Source of the DNA: Sparassis latifolia
Taxonomy: Eukaryota; Basidiomycota; Agaricomycetes; Polyporales; Sparassidaceae
DNA length: 64,000 nt
NCBI GenBank assembly: GCA_018466975.1
Contig: CM031560.1
Span: 1,674,001-1,738,000, forward strand
Direction of reading: 5' to 3'
Shown: piece by piece, positions 20,877 to 33,640 of the stretch
Layout: each line of letters starts with the position of its first letter
Numbering within the stretch: position 1 is the first letter of the stretch
Translations under genes and position numbers: made by a program
The notes under the pieces: generated by a model
The model's input: only the letters and a program-made list of their open reading frames with translations
What the model was told of the DNA's origin: nothing
Databases searched by the model: none

Positions 20877-23800
20877 ATGGACAGGACCAGGCAGAGGTAT
20901 AACGCCAAGGCCCGTCAATCTACTGCTGGCTCACATAAGAAGAAGGGAAGGCGCAAGGACATCGAGGCGCTCCCCTCCCAGCACTCGGATCCCAACGCTC
21001 CCATTATTGATTTGAAGACATTGGAGCAGAAGGAAGATGATAGGAAAGAGAGGTTACGAAAAGAAGTAAGTCTCGACCTGACTTAGTGCACACTGCGTGC
21101 AAATATTAAACGTATATTCTAGCTACTTGCGCAGTCTGATTCAAAGGCCAGTAGTAAGAAGAAGAAGAGACTTGAGAAGTACATCGTGGGGATTGTCTGC
21201 CAGTCCGTAGGGTCCACGGTCTGATTGAATTTGTGCGTTTGTGCAGGAGAAAAAGCTGAAGCAAGAGGAACGCGTTGTGCTCTTTGAGAAGTTATCGTGC
21301 GTTATACCATACTAATCCCGAGCCTTTGTCCTGATATGCGGCTGCACAAGAAAGAGCCAAGCCCAACTGTCTATCGCACTGCAGCTTCAGTCATCGTCTA
21401 CTCTGGGCACAGGAAAACCTAGCACGCACAAACAACTACTAGATACACAAGAAGACAGAGATGTCAGGCGAGCCATGGAACGTCAAACTGGAAAGACAGG
21501 TCATCAGCAGAGTTCTGTTCTTGACGTGGAAGAGAGCGTGAGTGACGAAGATGGTATCTCCGTGGAAGTAGACAGAGAAGACGACGGCAGTCTTCCAGCA
21601 GCCCAAAGCGGTGATGGACTGTCGAAATCTGACCCGATAGTGGTAGTTGATTCTGGATCCATCACCTCGATTGTTCCGACCGCACAACCTGCTCCTACGC
21701 CATCCGTCGTTGGTAGCGCGCTACATCGCAATCCGGATGGTTCTGTCGTAGCTCCCCGGATCGTTAAGAGGAAGCCGAAAAGTTCGAAAGTGAAGTTCAA
21801 ACAAATTTGTAGTTCTCTTGCACAAGCTTATATTCATTTCGGTGGTAGATACATTTCTCATCGTGGACAGTGCAACGATCCGCGATGACATCTCACGACT
21901 CCGATGCCGAGTCGGACTCTTCGTTTAACAGTTCGGATTCTGCTTACGACGACGACTCTGCGGACGAAGGTGCCAGCAAGCCTACTCAAGACGAGGAGAG
22001 GGAGGAGGATCCCGACGTTTCTTCTGAATCTGGCAGCGCATTAGGGAAGGGTGAACGCGGCAGTCCGCCTCCGGAGGATGCGCTACCAACAAATAAACGC
22101 AAGAGGGGTGGGTTCAAAGAGTGGGCAATGAAGCAACTCAGTGCTGCCAAAGGCTACGTTGCGCCTGTGGAACCTGACACTCCATCAGATCCTCCAGAGC
22201 AGGAGATTGCTCCGCCACCGAAAAAGCGAAAGGTTGAAACTTCCGAGCCTCGAGAAGTGCGTGGCCCTTTAGGAGAAGACCTGCAGCTTCCGTCTACAAC
22301 TCTCGCTCGACATCTACAAGAAACTGCTGGTAAACCTGCCAGTGTCTCGATCACCGATAGGCGCAAGGTCATCGGCGTACATAGACCTCCAGAAGTTCAG
22401 GAAGCGAGATTGTTACTCCCTATGGTTGCAGAAGAACAACCAATCATGGAGGCTATTTTATTTCATAACGTCGTTATTATATGCGGTGAGACTGGTAGTG
22501 GTAAGACCACCCAAGTACCTCAGTTCCTCTTTGAAGCCGGTTACGGATCTCCAGGTGGTGGTGCGCCCGATTCTACGCGCTAGTTGGTCCATGCTCATGA
22601 TTTTGATTGCTGCAGAAAATCCGGGCATGATTGGAATTACGCAGCCCCGACGGGTGGCGGCGATTTCTATGGCCTCTCGAGTCGCACATGAACTTGGGTT
22701 CAACTCCTCCCGTGTCTCCTACCAGATCCGTTATGATGCTACAGTCTCACCATCGACATCGATCAAATTCATGACCGATGGTGTACTTCTCCGTGAGCTC
22801 GCAACGGACTTTCTGCTGAAGAAGTACTCAGTGATCATCGTCGATGAGGCGCATGAGAGGAGTATGAATACGGACATCCTCATCGGAGTACTGAGTCGGG
22901 TGATAAAGCTGAGGGAGGAGATGTGGCGCGATGGCAAGAACAACATCAAGGTCAGTATGTCCCTTTATTTGCGCAAACAGTGTACTCAGCCCATCCTCAT
23001 GCAGCCATTACGACTCATAATCATGTCTGCAACGCTTCGTGTGTCAGACTTTGCTGAGAACAAGACTCTTTTTTCGTCGCCCCCGCCAATCATCAACGTA
23101 CCCGCGCGTCAGCACCTTGTAACAATACACTTCAGCCGCCGCACGTCGTCTGACTATGTGACGGAAGCCATTCGCAAGGCCAGCAAGATCCATGCCCGTC
23201 TACCCCCGGGAGGCATCTTGATTTTCCTCACAGGCCAGAACGAGATTTCCGGCGTTTGCCGCCAGCTGGAAGCAAAGTACGGAAAAAAGACACTAGATGG
23301 GAGACGACAGATGAGAAAGGCTACACAGCAACGTTTAGGAAAGCAGACACAGGACGAGCCTGAGAACGTGCACTCTTTTCAGGTGACGCCCTCACAAGGT
23401 GAGCAAAATTACGTACCGTAATTATCTACCGTTGACTGACTCCGACTGCTAGCGGACGTCGAGGCCGAAGATCTTGACCTGGGAAATGTGCAACAAGATG
23501 GCGACGACCTCGCCTTCGACATTGATGGAGATGTGGATGGCGTGAACGCGGATGACGAAGCTCTCGACAGCGACGACGCATCTGCCGTTGACCAGGAGCT
23601 GGGGATCCACGTTGACGAGAGTGATAGTACGTCCCCTTGTTGTCTTCTTCTCGTAACATCTAAAAGGTTCGGCAGCACCTATGCACGTGGTTCCCCTGTA
23701 TGCTCTGCTCTCTAGTGAAAAGCAGATGCAAGTGTTCCAGCCTCCCCCCGCTGGCACTCGCCTTGTCGTAGTCTCGACCAACGTTGCGGAAACCTCGCTC

Positions 23801-25378
23801 ACCATTCCCGGCATTCGCTATGTGGTTGATTGTGGACGAGCTAAAGAGGTACATTGACCGGTCTTATTCGTGTTTTGCCCGTGTTTTGTCCTGACATCAA
23901 GCCCGACAGCGGCGACACGACGTTGCGAACGGTATCCAAGCTTTCCGAGTAAGCTGGATCTCGAAGGCATCTGCCGCACAGCGTGCAGGTCGTGCAGGTC
24001 GCACGGGCCCTGGACACTGTTATCGACTGTATTCGTCGGCCCTCTACGAACATTATTTTGATCAGTTCTCCCAGCCCGAAATTTTGCGGGTGCCAATCGA
24101 AGGCGTGGTTCTGCAGATGAAAAGTATGCATATTGACGCCGTTGTCAACTTCCCCTTCCCGACGCCACCGGATCGGCTACATCTTCGCAAGGCAGAAACA
24201 GTTCTCACTCATCTGGGTGCCTTGAAAGCTGCGTCCGGCAGTGATTCTTTCGGAGGTGATATTACCGACATCGGGAAGGCAATGTCTCTTTTCCCGCTTT
24301 CTCCTCGCTATTCCAGGATGTTGGTTAGTGGACGCCAGCATGGCTGTCTGCCCTATGTTATCGAGGTGGTATCCGCTTTATCCGTGGGGGATCCTTTCTT
24401 GCACGAAGAAACTTTGGGAGACGATGGAGAGAAGTCTGAAGAAGAGCACGAAGAAGTGTCGCACCTCACTAGTGCGGCAGTGAGAGCAGCGGAGACACGA
24501 AAGATACGTCGCCGAGCTTTCTTTCAATCACAGCAGGTCAGTGATACCTTACCTGCTCCAATGATTCACTGTATCCTAAGCTTGTCGTAGACTCACGCGT
24601 CACTGGGTAACTTCACAAGTGACATCTTTCGGACACTATCTGTTGTAGGTGCCTATGAGTATGCAGGTGGGGGGCATGCGTTTTGTTCAGAACAGTTTGT
24701 CAGGCCGAAGGTACGTTAAACATCGTCCTGCTGTTTGGTAATCTCATGTCGTGATGAACACAGGCTATGGAGGAAATACACAATCTTCGCACTCAGATCA
24801 GTAATATTGTACAAGCAAACTTTCCAGATCTCGAAACAGGATTCGTCGCCGATCTGAGGCCTCCAAGTACTCTTCAGGTACTCTGCTTTTCCTCGTTTCT
24901 GTCATGGCCTGACCTTTCATCCGCACTAGCTCAAAGTTCTGAGACAGTTGATAACTGCAGGATTTATTGATCAGATAGCAGTCCGGAAGGACGTCGTTGA
25001 AGCAGTGGCGGCGTCGGGGGCGAAGTATACGACATCCAAAGGTGTAGCATACCGAGCGCTCGGCATCTCAGAGGACGTATTCATTCATCCGAGCTCTGTA
25101 TTGGCCAGTGCTCCACCTCCAGACTACATTGTATTTTTGGAGGTAGTCCGGACATCTCGTATATGGCTGAAGGGTACCACTTCTGTTGATATGCCTATGA
25201 GTTTGTTACTCACCATCTGTAATTAGGACTAACCGTCGTCAATGCCGCTTGGCTGTCAAGCCTTGGGCGATCACTATGCACGTACTCCAAGCCTGTCAAG
25301 GCTAAAGATGGACAGTCCATGGTCATTCCACATTTTGGACCCGGAGGCTGGGAATTACCTGCCATTGAGCAATGCTAG
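20877..25378 (+). CDS. ECM16: DEAH-box RNA helicase DHX37/Ecm16 (Dhr1)
   Basis: Fourteen exons encode about 1261 residues: 20877-21065, 21123-21185, 21247-21296, 21351-21808, 21871-22554, 22616-22950, 23005-23398, 23453-23626, 23667-23848, 23910-24536, 24591-24710, 24764-24877, 24930-25173 and 25227-25378. All phases close. The N-terminus [15 protein letters not shown] and its basic and acidic extension are typical. Helicase motifs run in order: [56 protein letters not shown] and [16 protein letters not shown], then winged-helix, ratchet and OB domains to the C-terminus. In yeast Dhr1 unwinds U3 snoRNA from pre-rRNA during 40S maturation. An acidic insert around residues 730-785 separates the two RecA parts. 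The stop lies 130 bases from the convergent SEN1 stop. Confidence 0.95.
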
Positions 25379-25507
25379 GAATACAGATTAATGACAAAGT
25401 CTATGTGCGATATCGTATGCGAGGAGATGCTATGAGGTGTGCTAGTATAAGTTAATAAATGCCTGATGATCCTACAAATCATATGATGAGGAAAGGAAAT
25501 CATCTAG

Positions 25508-28500
25508 TCAATGCCGTCTTTTGCTACCGTTCGGGCCGGATTCACCACCCTCAGGAACAGGACGCTGGTTCTTCTCAGTCGAATTCAGGGAGTGTTTGAG
25601 TAAGGTAGCTTACCTTCTTGGGAATGAACAGACTAGGCTGTGGTTTGGGTCGCTTGGCAGGAGGTAGTTTAGGTCTTGGCGCAGGACGATCCTGTGGCGG
25701 TTGGGTGGGCAAGGACGCAGCAGCTGGTTTGTCTAATTCCATCTCCTGGTCTGCAGCTGGCCTTTTCTGTCCTTTCTTTAAGGTCGGTGATGTCGTCCCT
25801 TCAGTCTCTCCCAGAGGCTCTTTGGGGGACCTAGCCGCTTCGCGGTTGATGAGAGACTTCAGTTCACGAGGTGTGTGAAGACCAGGTGGAATTGACATCT
25901 CGATCTTGCTTTGAGGTTTCACAGCTTTTGGAGACGAGGGCGGAGTTTGCGTCGTAGCGGGCGAAGTGAAATAAGCAACATCAACCTACAGGAATAATGT
26001 GAGTGCTCGGCAAAGCATTTAGGCAAAATCTACTACCTCTACCAAACATGACCTGGCTCTGGCATCTTCGACAATGTTTCGCCACATATCGTCGCTCCTT
26101 TCCAACGTTGGCGCATGCCCAAGTACAAAGAGCGATGACTTAGCACGAGTCAATGCCACGTTCATTCGCCTGATATCTAAGAATGGAGGTAGAGCCACTA
26201 GTTGATCGACCAGCATTCAAGCAGCACATACCTCTGAGAAATCCTACACTCTGTACACTGGGACCAGCACGAACGCACGACAAGATAATGACATCCTTCT
26301 CCTGACCCTGGAACCCATCTACGGTGTTGAAATCCACTGTACCAGATATGTCGGCGCCAAATCGTTGCTCAAACGCACGACGAAGTTCTATGATTTGGCC
26401 CCGATACATGGAGATAACGCCAACTTTGAAGTCGAAGTCGAAGGACGAACAATCATGCCGCAATCGATTGTATAGTGCAACCGCAACTTGGCACTCAGCA
26501 CGATTGATCAAGGAATGACCAGCACCTTGCCCGTCCTCCTGTCGACCCTGAGAAACGTTGAAAAACCTGTAGGTCCCTAGCTTTGTATGGGAATGCCACG
26601 GTCTCTTTGTTTTCGTGCCCATATCAGGGCCATCCTGCAAGCGGCGGTCGTAGAACAAGCGGCTAGGTAATTGGCTGATATCAGGATGCATCCGATATTG
26701 TATACTGCAATATTGTGTTTCAGAGTGCTTCCAGTTACCAAGACTGGGGAACTTCATACCTGAGTAGATTGACAGCCTCTGGATGTCGTTGCTGCAATCT
26801 AACAAAGAGAGATTGGTTGTATCCAAACTTACATGCCTGCAATAATCCGTCGAGGACTGATTAGCTGAAGCCTGAATACACAGTATATAGAAACCACCTC
26901 CTGGGACTTGACAGTAGGAGGCAATTGCTGGGGATCTGACATGGACATCAGCATTGCAACAGTTGAGAAATGTGTTCCGAATATACCTCCTACCATGATG
27001 CAGCGACTGCAGCGATACTTCAAAGGGATTAAAGAGCTCAATTCTATAGCTTGTGCCGCCTCGTCAATGATAACCAACTCGAAATCTAATTCTTCCAAGT
27101 ATTCATATGCAGCTCCGGAGAGCGTACTGCATATGACATCAGCCTCCAGGAGTACCTCTGTTCGGAACCTGCGACGAGTGGCATCAAGGGTTCTTGAATC
27201 CGACTTCTGCTTGTCTTTCAATTTGTCCAGTTGATGAATCAATGCCATCTTCTGTTTGTTAAGTTTTTTCACCTCTTCCTCTAGTGCAAACGTCTTGGCG
27301 GTATTGTCATGAATTGCAGTCATATCTTCGAGCTTCTGCTGCCGTAGATGCTTGACGGACTCAAGCTCAGCCCGTAAGTGCACCATCTCGCTACCTGCAT
27401 CCTTCATGAAATTCTGTCCATCCTGGCTAGCATTAAGCTTCTGATCCATCAGATACTCCAAGGATATGTCCTTGATGCTGATCATACTGCTGATTGTGCC
27501 GACCCTGACGACTTTGGGACATACGGCCCGTTGGCCAGCACCACAAACGCCCTCTTTGAGACGGTTCGCTATCTCGTTTATGGCAGCATTACTAGGAGCA
27601 CATAAGAGGATTTTCTTGACCGGTTCCTTGTCAGCCGAACTTGCATTTCTTCCCGCATGGATAGCAGTAGCGGGTTTAGGCCGCCGCGACAAGAATGCAT
27701 GGACCAGACCGCAAATCGTAGACGTTTTTCCCGTTCCAGGGGGGCTGCGCAGGCTCTCAGTCACACACATATAAGCAAAGGGTGCCATGTTCTACATACC
27801 CCTGAATCAATGCAAACCCCTTGACCTGCAAGGAGTTGAGGATAGCTCTGGCTTGAGGTTCGTTCACCTTGTACTCAGTCATCGTCCGCTGGACTTCCTT
27901 CGCATCAATAACTCGCGGCATTGAGACCTCGGCATGAAGTATAGCACCGCATAAGTCGTAGTATGGCAAAGCCAGAAGCGCAGCATATTCACGATGAAGT
28001 GTCGCCAAGCTGTAAAAGTATCAATTTACATGTATATGTGGGGTATAAGATGTACCTCAAAGCTTTGCTGAGAAGCCAAATGGTATTGATCTGAAGCCCA
28101 GGATCCTTATTGCGTGTGCAACATCGAACTGTGGCTTGAATTCCAAGAGATGTTGCTCTGTAACTCTGCACCTTTCCAAGAATACATCTCCTGGTTCCTG
28201 GATGGCGGAGCAAAACTATATCTGCATCCGAAAGTTTGAAATCCTTCCCTACATTTTCGTTTATCGTAATATCCATGTCCAGCCAGTCGTCGATGAATTG
28301 GCGACTCGCTATGCGACATTCATATTTGTCACACGGCTCTGTCTTCGATTCAACAAGTTGCGTCCAACATTCCAATAGTAACATAGGCTCAAAGATACGG
28401 CGGAAGTGCTGAGGATCTGTAAATCGTGGTGGAACTGGTGCGAGCTTCAGCTTTTCACCGGGTGGATCCGGGCCGTCATTGTCATAGTCCCAGGACAGCA

Positions 28501-31500
28501 GGGTCCGGTGAAGGCTAGATATGTCAGGCTTGAGACGCAACTGCGTGCGACGAGCATCCTCGCGTTTGTTAATACGTTCCAAAGCATGGTTCTGCCGATG
28601 CGTAGGCATATCCAAGAGCATCACCTGTCGTCGTTCGGCGGGTTTCTTGATGGTGGGAGTCTTCTGCAACTTGGAAAGCGAAGCAAGGCCTGCGCCTCCA
28701 TCATCACTCTCGTCATTTTCACTGCTGGAAGGTGACACCGAGGCTGCAGCCCGAGTTGGCATAATGTCGCGTTTGGATGTTGCATGAGGATGACCACTGG
28801 TAGCGGGAGAGATGCCATCAGGTCTTTTGGATCTTGACAACCTCGGCAACGAGATATCTGAATCGAGTTTCTTCTGGTCTTCTGCAGTATAATAACTAGA
28901 CACTGAAGGCTTCGCGGATGGTCTGCGGATAACAGGAGGCCTCGGCTTCGATGATTCAATAACAGGTTTCCGCACGATGCTTTGACCAGAGGCTGCTCTC
29001 CCCTTTACTTCCGCGGCTCCGTGCTTCGGTGGTATAGATGGCACCTTCGACTCCGGAAGTTTGTGAGAAATGATTTGTACCTCGTCTTCCTCATCAAAGG
29101 AGCTAATCGCATCCTGTAGTCTCGCTAACCGGGAAGTATCCAACTTCGTCTGTGGTCGTTTCGGGTCTTTCTTCCGCGCATCATCGATATGCTTTTGCAA
29201 TTTCTGAAGAGTACTAGGCAATGGGCGTACGCCAGTCTCCTCGAAACATGCCAGCAGCGATTCCAACAGAGCGAAGGACTGATGCAAAAGCTCCTCGTCT
29301 GTGAGACGCAGCCACCGCGCCAACTCCGATAAGACCTGTTGCAAATTATCCACCATGCACTTGCCAACCCGAGACAGCTTTCTGTCACCGGACTGAAAGG
29401 CTTGGCGTGTCTGGATCAAGGTGCCAGTCTCGATTATCCTTCGTTGAGCCAGCATATCTCTCCCGAAAATGAGAGCATCACGCATCCACAAGATCATGTC
29501 CACATTGTCGAAGTAGATAGCCCATTTCGGTGTCTTCGAGAATATTACGGACAACGCCTGCGTCATGAGATTCCACCATTCCGGTAGCTGAGCGGGAAGC
29601 GTTGAACCGACGCCAGATTTCAAGAAATCCTCCTTGAGAAGCAGCCCGTCCGGACTGGAGCACAGCAGGTCTATGATATCTGTCAGGCAGCGTGCGAGGG
29701 CCTTGGAAAGGCTGCACGCCTCTGGGGAAACGTTAGCGAATCGAACATAGGTCCGCAGAAACTCCATCAAGCCACCCATCGCCGCGTTTGGATATCGTTC
29801 CAATAATGCGCGGAAACAATCCAGGCGGACTTCCACATCGAAGGCCAAGCCTGCAAGAGACTGCGCTGGCTCTCGGATGGCTTCGACAGGTGAAAACATG
29901 AGGATCATGACCTTCTTCACTACTTCGGTCCTGCGAAAAAGATCGGCGATAATTGACGGCATACTGAGATCCAAGTATCTGCTGATCGCCTCTCCGAAAC
30001 CGGTGCAGATCACACTTAGAGCATGATTCACACTAGTAAATGCTCCTCGGAATGCCTCCGCACGGCCCGAATTTGCGATCCTATCGGCTAATGCTGATTC
30101 CTTGAGTTCATCTATGTGGGCTATCTCGGCGAGGATGGAGACCATCATAGCGATCCCGCCCGAGTCGCCAGGTTGGATATTTTCGTACATCCCTCTCCAT
30201 ACCTGCTCGCGCACCGTGGGTGGAGAAAGAGTAACAGGCTGCTCGGAGAGCCCGCACAGATAAGAGACAGCGATAAGGACGTTCTTGACATCCTTCTCCA
30301 GTATTAATTTGATGGCCTTGCGCGTCTGTGTTCGCGCCTCTGCCCAACTGTCGTCCCCGTAAGCGCGGGCGAAGGCTACGGAGACGAAGACGCTGGCGTG
30401 GATATCCATGATTGCCCTCACCACGTCTTCATGACAACACGATCCTTCCTTCTCCGATTGAGAGGAAACCTCGAACATAATCTGTAGTAGTATCGCGTCA
30501 GCGCACTGTGTAGGTCATAAATCTACACGGAGCCCTCACCCGCGCAGCGATAGTCATTGCCACCGGGCGCACCTGCTGGAAGCGCTCGTGCTGTAATTCT
30601 TCGCACAAGAACTGCATTATCGTCGGGAGTACCTCCTTGATAATTGGCAACTTTCCAATGGTCTTGAGATACGTCTCGATCCAACTAAAAAGCCAATTGT
30701 CTCTGCGAGTCGTTTCGAGGCTCTGTAACGCGTCAAGATATCGTGTATTGTCCTTAATGGAAGTGAAGATCATTTGAGGGTACTCCGTAGTCTCTCCTTC
30801 CCACATTGCCGGGCCCATTCTTGTGAGGATTAACAGGAAGCATTTGAGAACATTGACAAAGTCTTACGGGAGACATTGAATAGGTGAGATTCTGCGAAGA
30901 TGACAATTTGCAAGACTACTCACGGCTTCCAGTGTCGTGTATATGGCCAGCCACAACGTGACGAAGATCAAAGAGCATCGACTGGCTAAATCTGAGATAC
31001 TCGACAGGTACAAAGCGTAGTATCGTAGGAAACCCTGACCAGAGGATATCGGGATCTTGAGCAAGCTGCAGGGAGAGGTTTTTCCCGTCAACAGCTGAGA
31101 AGGGAGGTCCTGACATCACTGCTTCAATCACGGTGGCCAGGACCGTTATATATGTGGGGAGGAAGTGCTTCACGGCCATAGGGGATGCCTTATACATAGT
31201 TAACTGTTGCTCGGCCCAACGTCGAGCCTCTGGCATCTTGTCTACTCGAAGGAAGATTAAACCCGGAGGTGGAATATCGGCGGGCCAGCTAGATATAGGA
31301 GTGCTTGGAACATGCGAGTGTATGACTGAGAGTATGCGGGTATCCTGAAATATGCGCAAATTGGAGAACATGTGGTATACGATGGCAGCGGGAGCATCAG
31401 ACAAAGTACGCCGAGGAGGTTGTACAGGATCAGGCAAAATCTTGACTTCTGCAAGCCCCGAAAGCACGATCTTCAGCTCCCATTGGTTGAAATCATCGTA

Positions 31501-31932
31501 GAAGCCTCGTAAGGTCTCTTCACTGAAGGCACCAAAATACCTGGGACACAATGGTTCAGTGCTGGTTGCAATGTATCATGATAGTGCGTACTCACGTATG
31601 CCTTGAGCTCACTTTCTTTTCCTGCAGCCCTCGAACGCAATCGCAACACTGGGCGAGGCATGCTCGCAACTGCTGCCGCCAGACCCCACTCGAGCACTAT
31701 GGTATGCGTGCAACCGGATGAGAAACGTAGCGACCTGAACAGTAAGATCATCTGCACGAGAGCAGAACCAATGCTCAAAGACATTGCGCGGCTCAGGAGG
31801 TCTTTGAGGCGGTCCGATCAAGTAGTTGCAGACGAGGGCCAGCACCGCCTCGGACGGGAGATTAGTGGGGTTATCACGGAGCTTCGTGACTTCAGCTTTG
31901 ACCTTTTCATTATCCGGAGACGAGGAGGCCAT
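25508..31932 (-). CDS. SEN1: SEN1-type RNA/DNA helicase (Upf1-like SF1B), with one frame break
   Basis: Twelve exons on the minus strand: 31932-31596, 31540-30924, 30862-30540, 30481-28056, 28009-27800, 27744-26987, 26935-26898, 26836-26760, 26704-26232, 26176-26037, 25985-25614 and 25573-25508; about 1945 residues once one base is allowed for. The frame shifts within exon 1 at 31682-31690: LHAYHSARVG is in one frame and WRQQLRACLAQCCDCV in the next. Helicase motifs are QGPPGTGKTS, IIDEAAQAIE, VGDPQQLPPTV, YRMHPDIS, TVDGFQGQEKDVII and NVALTRAKSS. The large N-terminal helical repeat region and basic, Pro-rich C-terminus fit Sen1, which ends non-coding transcription and resolves R-loops. Total exon length is one base short of a multiple of three, confirming the single indel. 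Confidence 0.93.
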
Positions 31933-32239
31933 GCAGCGTATCGAGTTCGTCTAGCTCGTTGAGAACAAAGCAAGACAAAAGGCGATTCTGTTTGCTTATG
32001 AATCAACGAAAGCCTGCACGCGAGACGTAGATGGAGCTGACAAGTGTTGGCGGGCGCTGCATGCAACGATAGAAAGGGGAGAGAAAAGGTTAGCCGATGG
32101 TGTAGCCACACTTTGTAAATGGAGTCGGTATGTAAATTGGGTCGAGTTCTTTGAGTGGCAAACGCGTCGCGTCTGATTCAGCGGCAGTCACGTCGCGTTG
32201 AGGTTGTGACTGTCACATTCTCAGAACTGCTCCACCAAC
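31933..32239. promoter_or_regulatory. shared divergent promoter, SEN1 / translin
   Basis: 307 bases between two start codons. It contains ACGCGT (32162-32167) within a GC-rich cluster of CGCGTC-like sites just before the translin ATG. No TATA box is evident, as expected for housekeeping genes. Confidence 0.4.
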
Positions 32240-33270
32240 ATGGACCCAGGCAATCTCGAGTACATCAACCAGCTGCTGGACAAGGACGTCGAGCTCAGAG
32301 AAGTAATTCCAAGCTAGCCTTCTGATGACCATCCGATACAATCTGGTATCTGATTTTCCAGAAAATTAAGGACCAGGTAACCGAATTTGACAAGAAAACA
32401 CGCACCTTGTGCGGGATGTTGAACAAAATACATGCTACACCGTCTGACCAGAGTGAAGATTTACTCAATTGTATATTCTCATTTTTTTGGCACTCAATAA
32501 GCCCACTGCAGTGCCAGTTTTGTTGGATTCCGTCCGCCCAGTCCTCGAGAGCTGCCGCGAAACCACTGCTGCTCTCGCTGACTTGGTTCCCCCCAATCAA
32601 TTCTGGCGATGGAAAGACATGTGGTCGATCTCCTTGCGCAACGCAGTGTTTGGCGCGACACTTGTAGAGTTCCTCCGCAGCGGTAGTTTACTGACCTTAC
32701 CACGAGTTAGTGACGTGCTTGGAAGTGTGTCCTCCGCACACTCACTTGGTCATATGCACTCATGTTCTTGCTGATAGTCAAGGTCGAGTGGAAAGATAAA
32801 TTCGCCCTCACAGCCGAAGACTATCTTCATGGCCTCATTACTTTGGTGAACGAACTGGTGAGCAGACATGCACAACGCCCATCGTCCTTCCAATATCCCG
32901 GTCAATTTGTCCTGTACCATTTCAGTCTCGTCTTGCTGTTAACGCAGTGACACTCGGCGACTATGAACAACCCATACGAATATCGATATTCGTTAAGGAC
33001 CTATTCGCTGGATTTTCCATGGTCTGCTGATGCTTATCTCCAATATCACGCATCGATCTAATGTCTGCGCTCTAGCTCAATTTGAAAAACGATACTCTTC
33101 GACGCAGGTATGACAGTCTGAAATACGACATCAAAAAAATTGAAGAGGGTGAGATTGTTTCTGACTCGTCGTGGCGGATGTTGCTCACTCATTGTGCAGT
33201 TGTATATGACGTTTCTCTCAGGAAACTTGCACCCAGCCACCCCCATGACAAAGCACATGCACCTACTTAA
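32240..33270 (+). CDS. TSN: translin
   Basis: Seven exons, 32240-32302, 32362-32452, 32512-32724, 32778-32857, 32926-33021, 33076-33148 and 33200-33270, encode 228 residues, the same length as animal translin. Conserved blocks include PVLLDSVRPVLESC, FWRWKDMWSISLRNAVF, LTAEDYLHGLITLVNEL, LAVNAVTLGDYEQP, KDLFAGFSMLNLKNDTLRRR and DIKKIEEVVYDVSLR. Translin is an all-helical nucleic-acid-binding protein that assembles with TRAX into the C3PO ribonuclease, acting on small RNAs and tRNA processing. No TRAX gene is visible in this window. It is divergent from SEN1 and followed by SGF29 in the same direction. Confidence 0.96.
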
Positions 33271-33640
33271 GCTTAAGTTCAGTCTCGTTGTCGTATCCCA
33301 CACCTATCTTCGGTGGCCAGCGTCTGCTATAGAGTTTTAAGTAATCTACGTAGCATAGCAACCGACTCAGAAGTTCAGACTCGAAACATGTACATAAGTA
33401 AACCTATTCAGTGCTCTGTACTCGATGTAGTTCTTGTTAGTATTCTCTTGACGAGGCAGGCTCGAACTTCGTTCGAAACGACTTCACGAGATCCACGTGG
33501 GGAAAGATCGAGATCAGTTCCAAATTCGCGGAGTTTGTACCAGAATACAACTGGAAGGCACTCGGACACAACTTGTCTCCGAACTTGTCATCCAACAAAT
33601 CACATCCACCAAGTAAGGCACTTCTAAGTTACACCACTCC
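33271..33640. other. intergenic spacer, translin to SGF29
   Basis: 370 bases holding the translin 3' UTR and SGF29 promoter. A frame open from 33573 overlaps the SGF29 start region but uses a different frame from the conserved protein and is not called. Confidence 0.5.
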
